NCBI RefSeq assembly: GCF_007748115.1
Contig: NZ_CP036289.1
Location: 2,976,001 to 3,040,000, forward strand
Length of the DNA stretch: 64,000 bases
Direction of reading: 5' to 3'
Origin: Bremerella volcania
GTDB taxonomy: Bacteria; Planctomycetota; Planctomycetia; Pirellulales; Pirellulaceae
The position numbers and the translations under genes were made by a program. The notes below the pieces were generated by a model. That model saw only the letters and a program-made list of their open reading frames with translations, was not told the DNA's origin and did not search any database. Each line of letters opens with the position of its first letter. Positions within the stretch are counted from its first letter, which is position 1. Shown here piece after piece: positions 27,274 to 36,343 of the stretch.

Positions 27274-28425
27274 ATGAAGAACGTGATTGTCTTGATCGAA
27301 ACTTCCACCGGCTGGGGATCGGGCATGGTCCGCGGCGTGGGGACCTATCTCGACGAATGCGGCGAACCTTGGAACGTTTTTCTCGAGCCGCGTGGCAAGT
27401 TTGAGCCCCTACGGCTTCCCAAGGGATGGGATGGCGACGGAGTCATAGCCCGGGTCAATAATGCCGAATTAGCCGAGGAAATCCTGGCGGCTGGACTCCC
27501 GTGCGTGAATGTCTCGTGGTACGAGTACGGCAAAGGGGTCATTGCCCGCTGCACGCTCGATGAGGAAGAAAGCGGGCGGCTTGCCGCCAAGTATTATCTG
27601 CATCGAAAGTACTCGCACTTTGCGTACTGCGGGTCGCATTGGCGGACCAACTACGACGACCTCTTCGGCCAGGCCTACGCCCAGTATCTGAAGTCGGCCG
27701 GGTACGAGTGTCATACCTATTTGTCGACCGGCATCGATCGTAACGAGCCGTGGATCGATCAGATCCGCACGCTGGCTGGTTGGCTCAAGACTTTGCCGAC
27801 GCCATGTGCGATTCTCGCGATCGATACCCAGACTTCACGTCAGCTGATTGAAGCGGCGAAGTACGTCGGACTCGGCGTCCCGGATGCCATCGCCGTGTTG
27901 GCAGGCGAATACGATGAACTGGCCAGCGGCATCACGCGCCCCAAGCTTTCGATGCTGGACAACGCGGCGCAGAGCGTCGGCTATCAGGCCGCGGCCCTCT
28001 TAGACCGCATCATGCATGGCCAGGCCGACGGAAGTGAACTGGTGACGATCTCTCCCACGAACGTCATTTCCGAGCAGTCCACCGACTGGACGGTGCTGCC
28101 GGATGATCGCCTGGTGGCGGCGCTCCGCTTCGTCCGCGACAACTTTCATCGACCGATTCAAGTGGCCGACCTGGCCGAACAGGCCGGCACTTCGCGGCGG
28201 CTATTGGAACAACTGTTCGATCGCTACCTCGACGTCTCACCCAGCAAGCAGATCACGATCGTACGGCTGGACATGGCGAAGCAACTGCTGGATCGTTCAG
28301 TGCTGCCGATCGCGGAAATCGCTTCGCGCTGCGGTTTTGATTCGCCCGAAGTGATGAGCCGGGCATTTCGCCGCGAACTCAACATGTCTCCCAGCGATTA
28401 TCGTCGCAGCAGGCGATCGTCATGA
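27274..28425 (+). CDS. XylR-like transcriptional regulator (periplasmic-binding fold + AraC HTH)
   Basis: The 383-residue protein joins a LacI/ribose-binding-like sensor (residues 1 to about 275; LIETSTGWGSGMVRGVGTY near the start) to a C-terminal AraC helix-turn-helix pair. The second helix-turn-helix reads IAEIASRCGFDSPEVMSRAFRR. This architecture matches XylR, which activates sugar genes on binding the sugar. The next gene overlaps by ATGA, so the regulator and the membrane protein are coupled. The sensed sugar is unknown. Confidence 0.88.
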   Translation: MKNVIVLIETSTGWGSGMVRGVGTYLDECGEPWNVFLEPRGKFEPLRLPKGWDGDGVIARVNNAELAEEILAAGLPCVNVSWYEYGKGVIARCTLDEEESGRLAAKYYLHRKYSHFAYCGSHWRTNYDDLFGQAYAQYLKSAGYECHTYLSTGIDRNEPWIDQIRTLAGWLKTLPTPCAILAIDTQTSRQLIEAAKYVGLGVPDAIAVLAGEYDELASGITRPKLSMLDNAAQSVGYQAAALLDRIMHGQADGSELVTISPTNVISEQSTDWTVLPDDRLVAALRFVRDNFHRPIQVADLAEQAGTSRRLLEQLFDRYLDVSPSKQITIVRLDMAKQLLDRSVLPIAEIASRCGFDSPEVMSRAFRRELNMSPSDYRRSRRSS

Positions 28426-29771
28426 GCCCAGGCCGCGGCAATCAATCGATTCACGACTGGCTGCAGCGATCGAGCCCCTGGGTGGCGATCGCGTTTGCCT
28501 CGGTTACGTCGTTTGCCGTCTACTTCTGCATGTACGCGTTTCGCAAGCCGCTGGCCGTCGCCACTTACCAGGGATACGAGTTTGGCGACACCGAGATTCA
28601 ACTGAAGACGGCGCTGGTGCTCAGCCAACTGTTTGGTTACGTCGTTTCAAAGTACATCGGCGTGAAGTTTTGTTCGCAGCTGAAGCGCGAGCACCTGTTT
28701 GTCGCGACGATCAGCCTGATTGTGTTCGCGGAACTGGCGCTGCTGGGCTTCGCGATTCTGCCGCAAAACTGGAAAGTGCTGGCGATCTTCTGCAATGGGC
28801 TTCCGCTGGGCATGGTCTGGGGGCTGGCCATGCGCTATCTGGAAGGGCGCCGGGCAACCGAACTTCTGGTCGCCACGCTAAGCTGCTCGTACATCGTCGC
28901 CACCGGCTTCGTCAAAGATGCCGGCCGCTGGATGATGGACTACGTGGCGGTCGACCCGTTCTGGATGCCCTTTTGTGTGGGGCTTTTGTTTCTGCCTCCG
29001 CTGCTCCTTTCGGCCTGGCTGTTGGATGCCTTGCCGAGACCGACGGCCCAAGACCTGGCCGAACGGAGCGAACGCAGCGCGATGTCGTCCCGCGATCAGT
29101 GGGTGTTTCTCGCACATTTCTCAATCGGGCTGGTCCTGTTGAGCTTTGTGTACGTGCTGCTGACCGCGTTTCGCGACTTTCGAGATAACTACGCGATTGA
29201 GATCCTCAAAGAGCTGGATCTCGCGCAGATCCCTGGCATCTTCACGCAGATCGAGTTCGTCAGCGCGATCGTTATCACGGTGACGCTCGGGGCGTTGAGC
29301 CTGTTTCGGCACAATCGCCACGCGCTGCTGGCGACCTTCTCGATCATGCTGGTCGGCTCGGCACTACTGGGAATCAGCACGCTTTGTCTGCAAGCCAAGT
29401 GGATAAACGGACTGACGTGGATGATCCTGGTCGGTCTGGGGGCCTATCTGGCGTACGTCCCTTACACGGTCGTGTTCGATCGAATCTTCGCCGCGACCAG
29501 GGCAACCGGAACTTCCGTCTTCGCGATCTACCTGATCGACTCGCTGGGGTACACCGGTTCGGCCGTCATTCAGCTTTACAAGGACCTTTGGGAAGCGGAG
29601 CAGTCGCGGCTGACCTTCTTTTTGAACTTCTCATTGGCCATGTCGGTGATCGGATTTGGTTCGCTACTGATTGGCGGATGGTATTTCATTCGCGAAGAAC
29701 GCTTGGCGCGAGAGCGACTGACGCACGAGCCAGCTTCGCAGGAACCCTTCCCGGAAACCGATCCTTCTTGA
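28422..29771 (+). CDS. DUF5690 family (MFS-like) membrane protein
   Basis: The 449-residue protein has about twelve hydrophobic segments, the pattern of a major-facilitator-type transporter. The N-terminal signature AVYFCMYAFRKPLAVATYQG and LSQLFGYVVSKYIGVKF match DUF5690. Family function is not established; transport is inferred from topology. It starts within the last codon of the XylR-like gene (ATGA), which points to regulated uptake or export of the same ligand. The C-terminus is a soluble acidic tail. Confidence 0.8.
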   Translation: MSPGRGNQSIHDWLQRSSPWVAIAFASVTSFAVYFCMYAFRKPLAVATYQGYEFGDTEIQLKTALVLSQLFGYVVSKYIGVKFCSQLKREHLFVATISLIVFAELALLGFAILPQNWKVLAIFCNGLPLGMVWGLAMRYLEGRRATELLVATLSCSYIVATGFVKDAGRWMMDYVAVDPFWMPFCVGLLFLPPLLLSAWLLDALPRPTAQDLAERSERSAMSSRDQWVFLAHFSIGLVLLSFVYVLLTAFRDFRDNYAIEILKELDLAQIPGIFTQIEFVSAIVITVTLGALSLFRHNRHALLATFSIMLVGSALLGISTLCLQAKWINGLTWMILVGLGAYLAYVPYTVVFDRIFAATRATGTSVFAIYLIDSLGYTGSAVIQLYKDLWEAEQSRLTFFLNFSLAMSVIGFGSLLIGGWYFIREERLARERLTHEPASQEPFPETDPS

Positions 29772-29853
29772 GGAAAATCGTAGTAGGGAATCTCGCTGCC
29801 AACCGCTAGACTGATGACAGGAAACGCTTCTCTGAACTCTGGCCAGGTGTGCT

Positions 29854-30696
29854 ATGGACTACTACGAACACTTCCGCATTGCGCCGGGCAGTAAGCTCGA
29901 CCTCGATAAGTTTGATCCTGTCTGCAAAGACCTCCACGACGATCGCGACCTGGCGGAAACCGAAATGCTACGGCTGCGCGACCGACTTCGCCAGCTGCAA
30001 TATTCGCTGTATGCCGAACGGAAGCGATCGGTACTGATCTGCCTGCAAGGACGTGACGCAGCCGGTAAGGACGGCACGATTCGGCACGTCTTTCGCGCGA
30101 TGAATCCGCAAGGGTGCCGCGTGTTCAGTTTCAAAGTGCCCAGCAAGGTCGAAGCGGAGCACGACTTTCTCTGGCGGCATCACCTGGTCACGCCACAGCT
30201 CGGACACATCGCCGTCTTCAATCGTTCGCACTACGAGGAAGTCCTCGTCCAGCGCGTGCATAACATGGTGCCCAAAGAAGTCTGGAAACGGCGCTACGAC
30301 GAAATCAACAACTTCGAGCGAATGCTCGCCAACAATGGCACCCACATCTTGAAGTTCTATCTGCACATCGACCCGGAAGAACAACTCGAGCGTTTCAAGA
30401 AGCGCCTCGATTCGCCCCACAAGCATTGGAAGATCAGCGACGCCGATTACGCGGAACGCCCCTTCTGGGACGACTACACCGATGCCTACGAAGATGCCTT
30501 GTCCAAATGCAGCACCGACTATGCTCCTTGGTTTGCGATCCCCTCGAATCGTAAGTGGTTTCGTAGTTACGTCGTCCTAAAAATCCTGATCGCGGCGTTC
30601 GAGTCGTTCAACATGAGCTTCCCTGAAACCAGCGTCGATCTGGACGAGATCCGCCGGCTTTATCACCAGGAAAAGAAAAAGGAGAACGGCTCGTAG
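29854..30696 (+). CDS. polyphosphate kinase 2 family protein
   Basis: The 280-residue protein has the Walker A motif GRDAAGKDGT at residues 66-75 and a Walker B-side motif FNRSHYEEVL. Other PPK2 features are RVFSFKVPSK, FYLHIDPEEQLERFKKR, and WKISDADYAER with W-D-Y-T-D-AYEDAL following. PPK2 enzymes transfer phosphate between polyphosphate and nucleotides. The FNRSHYE form resembles PPK2 classes that use nucleoside mono- or diphosphates, but the class cannot be fixed by eye. It is not obviously linked to its neighbours. Confidence 0.92.
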   Translation: MDYYEHFRIAPGSKLDLDKFDPVCKDLHDDRDLAETEMLRLRDRLRQLQYSLYAERKRSVLICLQGRDAAGKDGTIRHVFRAMNPQGCRVFSFKVPSKVEAEHDFLWRHHLVTPQLGHIAVFNRSHYEEVLVQRVHNMVPKEVWKRRYDEINNFERMLANNGTHILKFYLHIDPEEQLERFKKRLDSPHKHWKISDADYAERPFWDDYTDAYEDALSKCSTDYAPWFAIPSNRKWFRSYVVLKILIAAFESFNMSFPETSVDLDEIRRLYHQEKKKENGS

Positions 30697-30729
30697 TGGG
30701 GCGGCGGGAACACGCTTTCCAAGCTTTTC

Positions 30730-30758
30730 GTGACTTTTTCCGGGACGTTTTCTATACT
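30730..30758 (+). promoter_or_regulatory. sigma70-like promoter for the DUF1549/DUF1553-DUF1501 pair
   Basis: GTGACT and TATACT are separated by 17 bases. The -10 box lies 45 bases before the chosen start at 30804, which supports that start over the longer frame. Confidence 0.5.
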
Positions 30759-30803
30759 GAAGGCATCTCCCCTACTCCTACCTACCACCCCCTGGCAGGT
30801 CTC

Positions 30804-33638
30804 ATGTGCGCGGTCCCCTACCCTAACCTTATCCGCTCGATCAGTCCCTGGTTCCTTTTGCTTCTGCTGGCACCGCCGTTGTTGGCTGGTGATCAGGAAG
30901 GGGAATCGCTGTTCGTGCGCCGCATTGCGCCCCTGATGGCCGAGAAGTGCCTGGCATGTCACGGGCAAAACGAAGACGAGATCGAAGGGGGGCTCGATAT
31001 GCGGTCGCTGGCCGCGCTACATGCGGGAGGCGATAGCGGCGAGGCGAGTATCGTCGCCGGCAAGCCGGAAGAAAGCCCGCTGATGCTTGCCATTGGCCGC
31101 GATGACTTCAGCTGGTCGGCCATGCCGCCGAAGGAAGCCGAAAAATTGACGGCCGAGCAGATCGGCTGGTTCCGACGCTGGATCGCCCTGGGAGCCCCTT
31201 GGCCCGACGAAGCCAGGGCAGCAGAAATCAACGCCCAGTATGCCGACAAGTGGTCGGCCGAAGACGGCATCACGGTCGAAACGGTCGGAGCCCTTTCCCA
31301 GGAATGGGCTAACCGCAAATACAAACCGGAAGCCCTGTGGGCCTACCAGCCGGTCCGCAAGCCGAACGTGCCGGACGTCGGGGCCGCTCATCCGATCGAT
31401 GCGTTCCTGTTGGCGAAGATGCCCGAGGGCCTGAAAGGTGCGCCTCCGGTCGATCGGCGGACGCTCATCCGCCGGGCCACGTTCGACCTGATCGGTCTGC
31501 CCCCCAGCCCGCAGGAGATCGAAGCGTTCGTCAGCGATCCTTCGTCCGACGAAGTCGCGTTTACCAAGGTGATCGACCGCCTGTTGGCCTCACCCCACTA
31601 TGGCGAGCGGATGGCACAGCACTGGCTGGACGTGGCCCGCTACGCCGACAGCTCTGGCTTTGCCAACGACTACGAACGGGGCAACGCGTGGCGCTATCGC
31701 GATTACGTCGTCCGCAGCTTCAACGAAGACAAGCCGTACGACCAGTTCATCCGCGAGCAGATTGCCGGAGACGAACTGAACCCGGACAACTCCGAAGCGA
31801 TCGTCGCGACCGGTTTTCTGAGAATGGGACCGTGGGAATTGACCGGCATGGAAGTCGAAAAGGTCGCCCGGCAGCGTTTCCTCGACGACGTGACTAATAG
31901 CGTTGGCGAAACGTTCCTGGCCCATTCGCTGCAATGTGCGCGTTGCCACGACCATAAGTTCGATCCGGTGCCGACGCATGACTATTACGCGATTCAAGCG
32001 GTCTTCGCCACCACGCAATTGGCCGAGCGAAAAGCACCTTTCCTCGAGATCGAAAACACCGATGGCTTCGACGAAAAGAAGTACCTCCAATCGCGGCGGA
32101 CGGAATACTCTCAGACCCTGAAGCAACTCGACGAAAAGCAATTGGAAGCCGCCCAGGCCTGGTATGCCGAAAACAAGATCGATCCCGCCAGGTGGAACGA
32201 GACGCTCGACAAGCAAAAGGGCAAGCAGGACTTCGGAGCCGCGCGCCAGACGTTGATGCGTCAGAAGGTTCCCGAAAGTGAAATTCCTCCCAAGCACGTT
32301 GGCTTCGCGCCGGAAGACTACGGCAACGAACGCGTGGCCCGTAAAGGCCTGCAGCGACTGAAGTGGGAAGAGGAACGTTACCAGCCGTACGCCCTGGCGG
32401 TTTACAGCGGCAAGACGCCGACGCTTAAGTCGGTATATGCTCCGCTACGTGTGCCAGCCAACCCGATGCAGTCCGGCGAACTCGAACAGACCTGCATCCT
32501 GACCGGCGGCGATCCCTTCAGCCCATCCGCGCCGGTCGAGCCTGGCATACTCAGTGTGCTGGATGAAGTCGAGCACCCGGCCATTCCCACGCACATCGAA
32601 GGACGCCGCGCGGCGTTTGCCCAGTGGGTGGCCAGCGCCGAAAACCCACTCACCACGCGCACGGTCGTCAATCGCATCTGGCTGTGGCACATGGGTCAGC
32701 CGATCGCCGGTAATCCGAACAACTTTGGTTCCACCGGCAAGCGGCCGACCCATCCGCAGTTGCTCGATTGGCTGGCCGCCACGTTCGTCGAGTCAGGCTG
32801 GTCGTTCAAAGCGATGCATCGCCAGATCATGCTTAGCGAGGCATATCGCCGGTCGTGCGAACATCCCAGCTTCGATTCGCTCGACGAGAAAGATCCCCTC
32901 GGCACCTCGTACGCCGCGTTCACCCCACGGCGACTGACCGCTTCCGAGCTGCGCGACGCAATGCTGTTTGCGACCGGCGAACTGAACCCGAAGCTGGGGG
33001 GCATACCGAACCGACCCGAGATCAACATGGAAGCCGCCATGCAGCCGCGGCAAGTGATGGGAACGTTCGCATCGGCCTGGACCCCCAATCCCCTGCCCGA
33101 GCAGCGTCAACGGCGATCGCTTTACAGCTTGAAGATTCGCGGCCTGCCCGATCCGTTCCGCGAAGTCTTCAACGCCCCAGGCCCAGACTTCTCGTGCGAG
33201 ATGCGCAGCGAGTCGACCGTCACGCCGCAGGTGTTTGCCCTGTTCAACGGCAAAGCCACCTACGACCGCGCCCTGGCATTGGCCAATCGCGTGACCACAG
33301 AAGGCCACACGGGTAAGGACGCGATCGACCGCGTGTTCCAGCTGACCTTCGGGCGTTTGCCAACGGAAAGTGAACGCATCGCTTGCCAGAAGCACTGGCA
33401 AGCGATGGAGGCGATTCAAAGCGGTCGCGAACTGACCGAGGCCGAAGTACCCCTGGTCGTCCGCCGCGATGCGGTCGAAGAGAACACCGGCGAGAAGTTC
33501 TCGTTTGACGAAACCTTGCACGCCTACCAAGACTTCGTGCCTGACCTTCAGCCGCATGAGGTCGACGCGAAGACCCGAGCCCTGGCCGACGTTTGTCTGG
33601 CGATCTTGAATTCCAACGAGTTTGTCTATGTCTACTAA
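30804..33638 (+). CDS. secreted cytochrome-domain protein (PSCyt1-DUF1549-DUF1553)
   Basis: The 944-residue protein begins MCAVPYPNLIRSISPWFLLLLLA, a signal peptide or anchor. The planctomycete cytochrome c domain follows with CLACHGQNED and the later MPPKEAEKL. DUF1549 includes DRRTLIRRATFDLIGLPP and the second heme-like CARCHDHKFDP. DUF1553 includes NPLTTRTVVNRIWLWHMG and the C-terminal VFQLTFGRLPTESE. Start 30804 is supported by an upstream promoter; a start at 30696 would overlap the PPK2 stop. The next gene overlaps by 11 bases and encodes the DUF1501 partner. Confidence 0.9.
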   Translation: MCAVPYPNLIRSISPWFLLLLLAPPLLAGDQEGESLFVRRIAPLMAEKCLACHGQNEDEIEGGLDMRSLAALHAGGDSGEASIVAGKPEESPLMLAIGRDDFSWSAMPPKEAEKLTAEQIGWFRRWIALGAPWPDEARAAEINAQYADKWSAEDGITVETVGALSQEWANRKYKPEALWAYQPVRKPNVPDVGAAHPIDAFLLAKMPEGLKGAPPVDRRTLIRRATFDLIGLPPSPQEIEAFVSDPSSDEVAFTKVIDRLLASPHYGERMAQHWLDVARYADSSGFANDYERGNAWRYRDYVVRSFNEDKPYDQFIREQIAGDELNPDNSEAIVATGFLRMGPWELTGMEVEKVARQRFLDDVTNSVGETFLAHSLQCARCHDHKFDPVPTHDYYAIQAVFATTQLAERKAPFLEIENTDGFDEKKYLQSRRTEYSQTLKQLDEKQLEAAQAWYAENKIDPARWNETLDKQKGKQDFGAARQTLMRQKVPESEIPPKHVGFAPEDYGNERVARKGLQRLKWEEERYQPYALAVYSGKTPTLKSVYAPLRVPANPMQSGELEQTCILTGGDPFSPSAPVEPGILSVLDEVEHPAIPTHIEGRRAAFAQWVASAENPLTTRTVVNRIWLWHMGQPIAGNPNNFGSTGKRPTHPQLLDWLAATFVESGWSFKAMHRQIMLSEAYRRSCEHPSFDSLDEKDPLGTSYAAFTPRRLTASELRDAMLFATGELNPKLGGIPNRPEINMEAAMQPRQVMGTFASAWTPNPLPEQRQRRSLYSLKIRGLPDPFREVFNAPGPDFSCEMRSESTVTPQVFALFNGKATYDRALALANRVTTEGHTGKDAIDRVFQLTFGRLPTESERIACQKHWQAMEAIQSGRELTEAEVPLVVRRDAVEENTGEKFSFDETLHAYQDFVPDLQPHEVDAKTRALADVCLAILNSNEFVYVY

Positions 33639-35028
33639 CCCACTGCCCAAGCGACGTGAATTCCTGTATGGCCTGGGTGCCAGCCTGGGGAGCGTTGCGT
33701 TCAGCTCGCTACTAGCGGCCGAAGAAAACAAGGCCGTAGGGACCGAGCCGCGCCAAGGTCACCTGCCGGCCAAGGCCAAGAACTGCATCTTCCTGACCAT
33801 GGAAGGCGGTCCGTCCCACATCGATACGTTCGATCCGAAGCCGAAGCTTGCGCAGCTGCACCTGCAGGAGTTCACCCGCAGCGGCGAGCAGAAGTCGGCG
33901 ATGGAAAGTGGCAAACGCTACTACGTGCAAAGCCCCTTCCAGTTTAAGAAGGTGGGCCAGTCCGGCGCCGACATGGCCGAAAACTGGCGGCATCTGGCAG
34001 GCGTGGCCGACGAGATCTGCTTCTTCCGCGGCTGCCAGGTCGACAGCGTCAATCATCCGACCGCCATGTACCAACTCAACTGTGGCAACCGCTTCGGTGG
34101 CGACCCTGGCGTCGGAGCGTGGGTCAACTACGGACTCGGTTCCGAGAACCAAAACCTCCCAGGCTTCATCGTGCTGCCGGAAGTCAGTTATCCGCAAGGA
34201 GGCGCGGCGAACTGGAGCAACGGGTACCTTCCGGCCCAGTTCCAGGGAACGCCGCTGCGTCCGAAGGGATCGCCGATTCTCGATCTCTTCCCGCCCGAGG
34301 GGATCACGGCCGAGCATCAGCGAAAGAACCTCGACCTGATCGCTCAGCTCAACCAGCAGCATCAGAAGCGGCATTCCTACCACGACGAGCTGGGTGCCCG
34401 GATGGAAAGCTACGAGCTGGCCTTCCGCATGCAGATGCAGGTACCCGGCGTGCTGGACCTGAAGCAGGAACCCCAGGAAACGCTCGACCTGTACGGCGTC
34501 GGCAAGGAGCCCACCGATTCGTTCGGCCGCAAGTGCCTGTTGGCTAGAAAGCTCGTCCAGCAAGGCGTGCGATTCGTGCAGCTGTATCACGGCTCGTGGG
34601 ACAGTCACGACTACATCGAGCGGGCCCACGGTAACCTGGTGCACGCCGTCGATCAGCCCATCGCCGCGCTGATCGCCGATTTGAAACGCACCGGGCTACT
34701 GGATGAGACCCTGATCGTCTGGTGCGGCGAATTCGGCCGCACGCCTGACAATGGCGTCCGCGGCGGCACCGCCTACGGCCGCGATCACAACCCGCACGCA
34801 ATGACCTACTGGCTGGCCGGCGGCGGCGTGAACGCCGGACACACGATCGGCGCGACCGACGAAACCGGCATGCAGGCCGTCGAGAACGTCGCCCATATCC
34901 GCGACTTCCACGTGACCCTTTTGCGTTTGCTAGGCCTCGACGACAACAAGCTGACCTATTACCACGCCGGGCGGTTCAAGCAGCTGAGCCAATTCGGTGG
35001 GAAGGTGATTCCAGAGCTGATTGCTTAA
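33628..35028 (+). CDS. DUF1501 family protein, Tat-exported
   Basis: The 466-residue protein starts at ATG 33628, inside the end of the cytochrome-domain gene. The twin-arginine motif is KRREFLYGLGASLGS. DUF1501 features are MEGGPSHIDTFDPKP, HGSWDSHDY, WCGEFGRTPDNGV and GRDHNPHAMTYW. It is 40 residues longer than the DUF1501 protein at 1356. Overlap with its partner implies coupled translation, so the two proteins are probably needed in similar amounts. The stop codon shares bases with the stop of the convergent DUF1552 gene. Confidence 0.9.
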   Translation: MSTNPLPKRREFLYGLGASLGSVAFSSLLAAEENKAVGTEPRQGHLPAKAKNCIFLTMEGGPSHIDTFDPKPKLAQLHLQEFTRSGEQKSAMESGKRYYVQSPFQFKKVGQSGADMAENWRHLAGVADEICFFRGCQVDSVNHPTAMYQLNCGNRFGGDPGVGAWVNYGLGSENQNLPGFIVLPEVSYPQGGAANWSNGYLPAQFQGTPLRPKGSPILDLFPPEGITAEHQRKNLDLIAQLNQQHQKRHSYHDELGARMESYELAFRMQMQVPGVLDLKQEPQETLDLYGVGKEPTDSFGRKCLLARKLVQQGVRFVQLYHGSWDSHDYIERAHGNLVHAVDQPIAALIADLKRTGLLDETLIVWCGEFGRTPDNGVRGGTAYGRDHNPHAMTYWLAGGGVNAGHTIGATDETGMQAVENVAHIRDFHVTLLRLLGLDDNKLTYYHAGRFKQLSQFGGKVIPELIA

Positions 35029-36320
35029 ACCTCCACCAACCGTTCAGCCGAATCCCCAAACGCGTCCAGCTGCACGCCGAACTTGTCCAGCAGCGACAAG
35101 TACAAGCTGCACATCTTGCGGTTCGGCTGGTCGAGGTAGTCGAGTGTTCGCCCGGTTTCGAGTTTGCCGCCTGCTTTGCCCAGCAGCACGACCGGCAGCT
35201 TGGTCGCATCGTGGCTGCCGGTGAGCATGCTTGAGCAGAACAGGATCAGCGAGTTGTCGAGTGTCGTTCGCTCCCCTTCCTGGCTGGCATCGAGTTTCTT
35301 GGCCACATAGGCGACCTGCTTGAGGAAGAACTGGTTGACCTTCAGCCAGTCGTCCGATTCCTGGTGCGACAGCAGGTGATGGATCATGTAGTCGATCCCC
35401 AGGTTCGAGAACCGCAGCGACGAGTGATCGTTGTTCAGCTTCAAGGTGCAAACGCGGGTCGCATCGGTTTGAAAAGCGAGCACCATGACGTCGCACATCA
35501 GCCGCATGTGTTCGGCGATATCCTGCGGGATGCCATCGGCCGGGCGGGCCATGTTGGGCTTATCCAGCGACGGCTTCCACCCTTGCATTTCGCCCCGCTT
35601 GCCAGCCCTTTCGATCCGCTGCTCGACGTCGCGGACCGAGTCCAGGTACTCGTCGAGCTTTCGCCGATCGGAATCGCTGATGCTGCGGCGCAGGTCTTTC
35701 GCGTCTTCCAAAATCGCATCGAGCACGCTCTTGTCTTCGCGTCTGGCTCCTTCCTGAAAGAGCCGGTCGAACGCGAGCGCCGGGTAAAGCTCGAGCGGGG
35801 TCGGCGTCGTCGGCGAACTCCATGAAATGTGCGAGCTGTACAGCATCGAGTAATTCTTGTGCACCGACGGGTTCGACTTCTCGCACCCCAGCACCAGGCT
35901 CGGGACCTTCGTGGCGTGGCTGTTATGCTGGGCGATGATCTGATCGATGCTGGTGCCGGAGCGGATTTCGCCCCCGGACGAAAGGGCTGCGCCGGAAAGC
36001 AGGTTGCCGGTCTGCGAGCTATGGATGTTTCCTTTCAAGGCCTCGGCGTTGTACAGTCCGCGAATGAATACCATCTTCTCGCGGTGCTCGGCCAGTGGAG
36101 CCAGCACCTGGCCGGTCTCCATCTCGGCGCCATTGCCCTTGGCCCAGAAGTGATCTTTATGGAACCCATTGCCAGAGAACATCACGCCAAACCGCAGCGG
36201 CGCTTCGCTGGCCTTGGCATTTGCGGCATCGGCCCAGACAGGAATCGATTCCATCCACGGCAAGGCCATGCTTACGCCCAGCCCGCGAAGCAGCGTACGT
36301 CGTGTGAAGCGTCGTCTCAT
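35025..36320 (-). CDS. DUF1552 family protein, Tat-exported
   Basis: The 431-residue protein has the twin-arginine signal FTRRTLLRGLGVSMALPWME. DUF1552 features include GVMFSGNGFHKDHFWAK, FIRGLYNAEALKGNIHSSQ, DSVRDVEQRIERAGKRGE and a C-terminal FCSSMLTGSHDATKLPVVLL. It lies 23 bases after the DUF1592-type gene and is its usual partner. It ends at the TTAA shared with the opposite-strand DUF1501 gene. Confidence 0.9.
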   Translation of the reverse strand: MRRRFTRRTLLRGLGVSMALPWMESIPVWADAANAKASEAPLRFGVMFSGNGFHKDHFWAKGNGAEMETGQVLAPLAEHREKMVFIRGLYNAEALKGNIHSSQTGNLLSGAALSSGGEIRSGTSIDQIIAQHNSHATKVPSLVLGCEKSNPSVHKNYSMLYSSHISWSSPTTPTPLELYPALAFDRLFQEGARREDKSVLDAILEDAKDLRRSISDSDRRKLDEYLDSVRDVEQRIERAGKRGEMQGWKPSLDKPNMARPADGIPQDIAEHMRLMCDVMVLAFQTDATRVCTLKLNNDHSSLRFSNLGIDYMIHHLLSHQESDDWLKVNQFFLKQVAYVAKKLDASQEGERTTLDNSLILFCSSMLTGSHDATKLPVVLLGKAGGKLETGRTLDYLDQPNRKMCSLYLSLLDKFGVQLDAFGDSAERLVEV

Positions 36321-36343
36321 GCTTGATCTCCTAAAAGCCGTTT

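Noticed and set aside
33712-34644. 310-residue minus-strand frame opposite DUF1501
   Set aside because: Lies fully inside a well-supported gene and has no motif.
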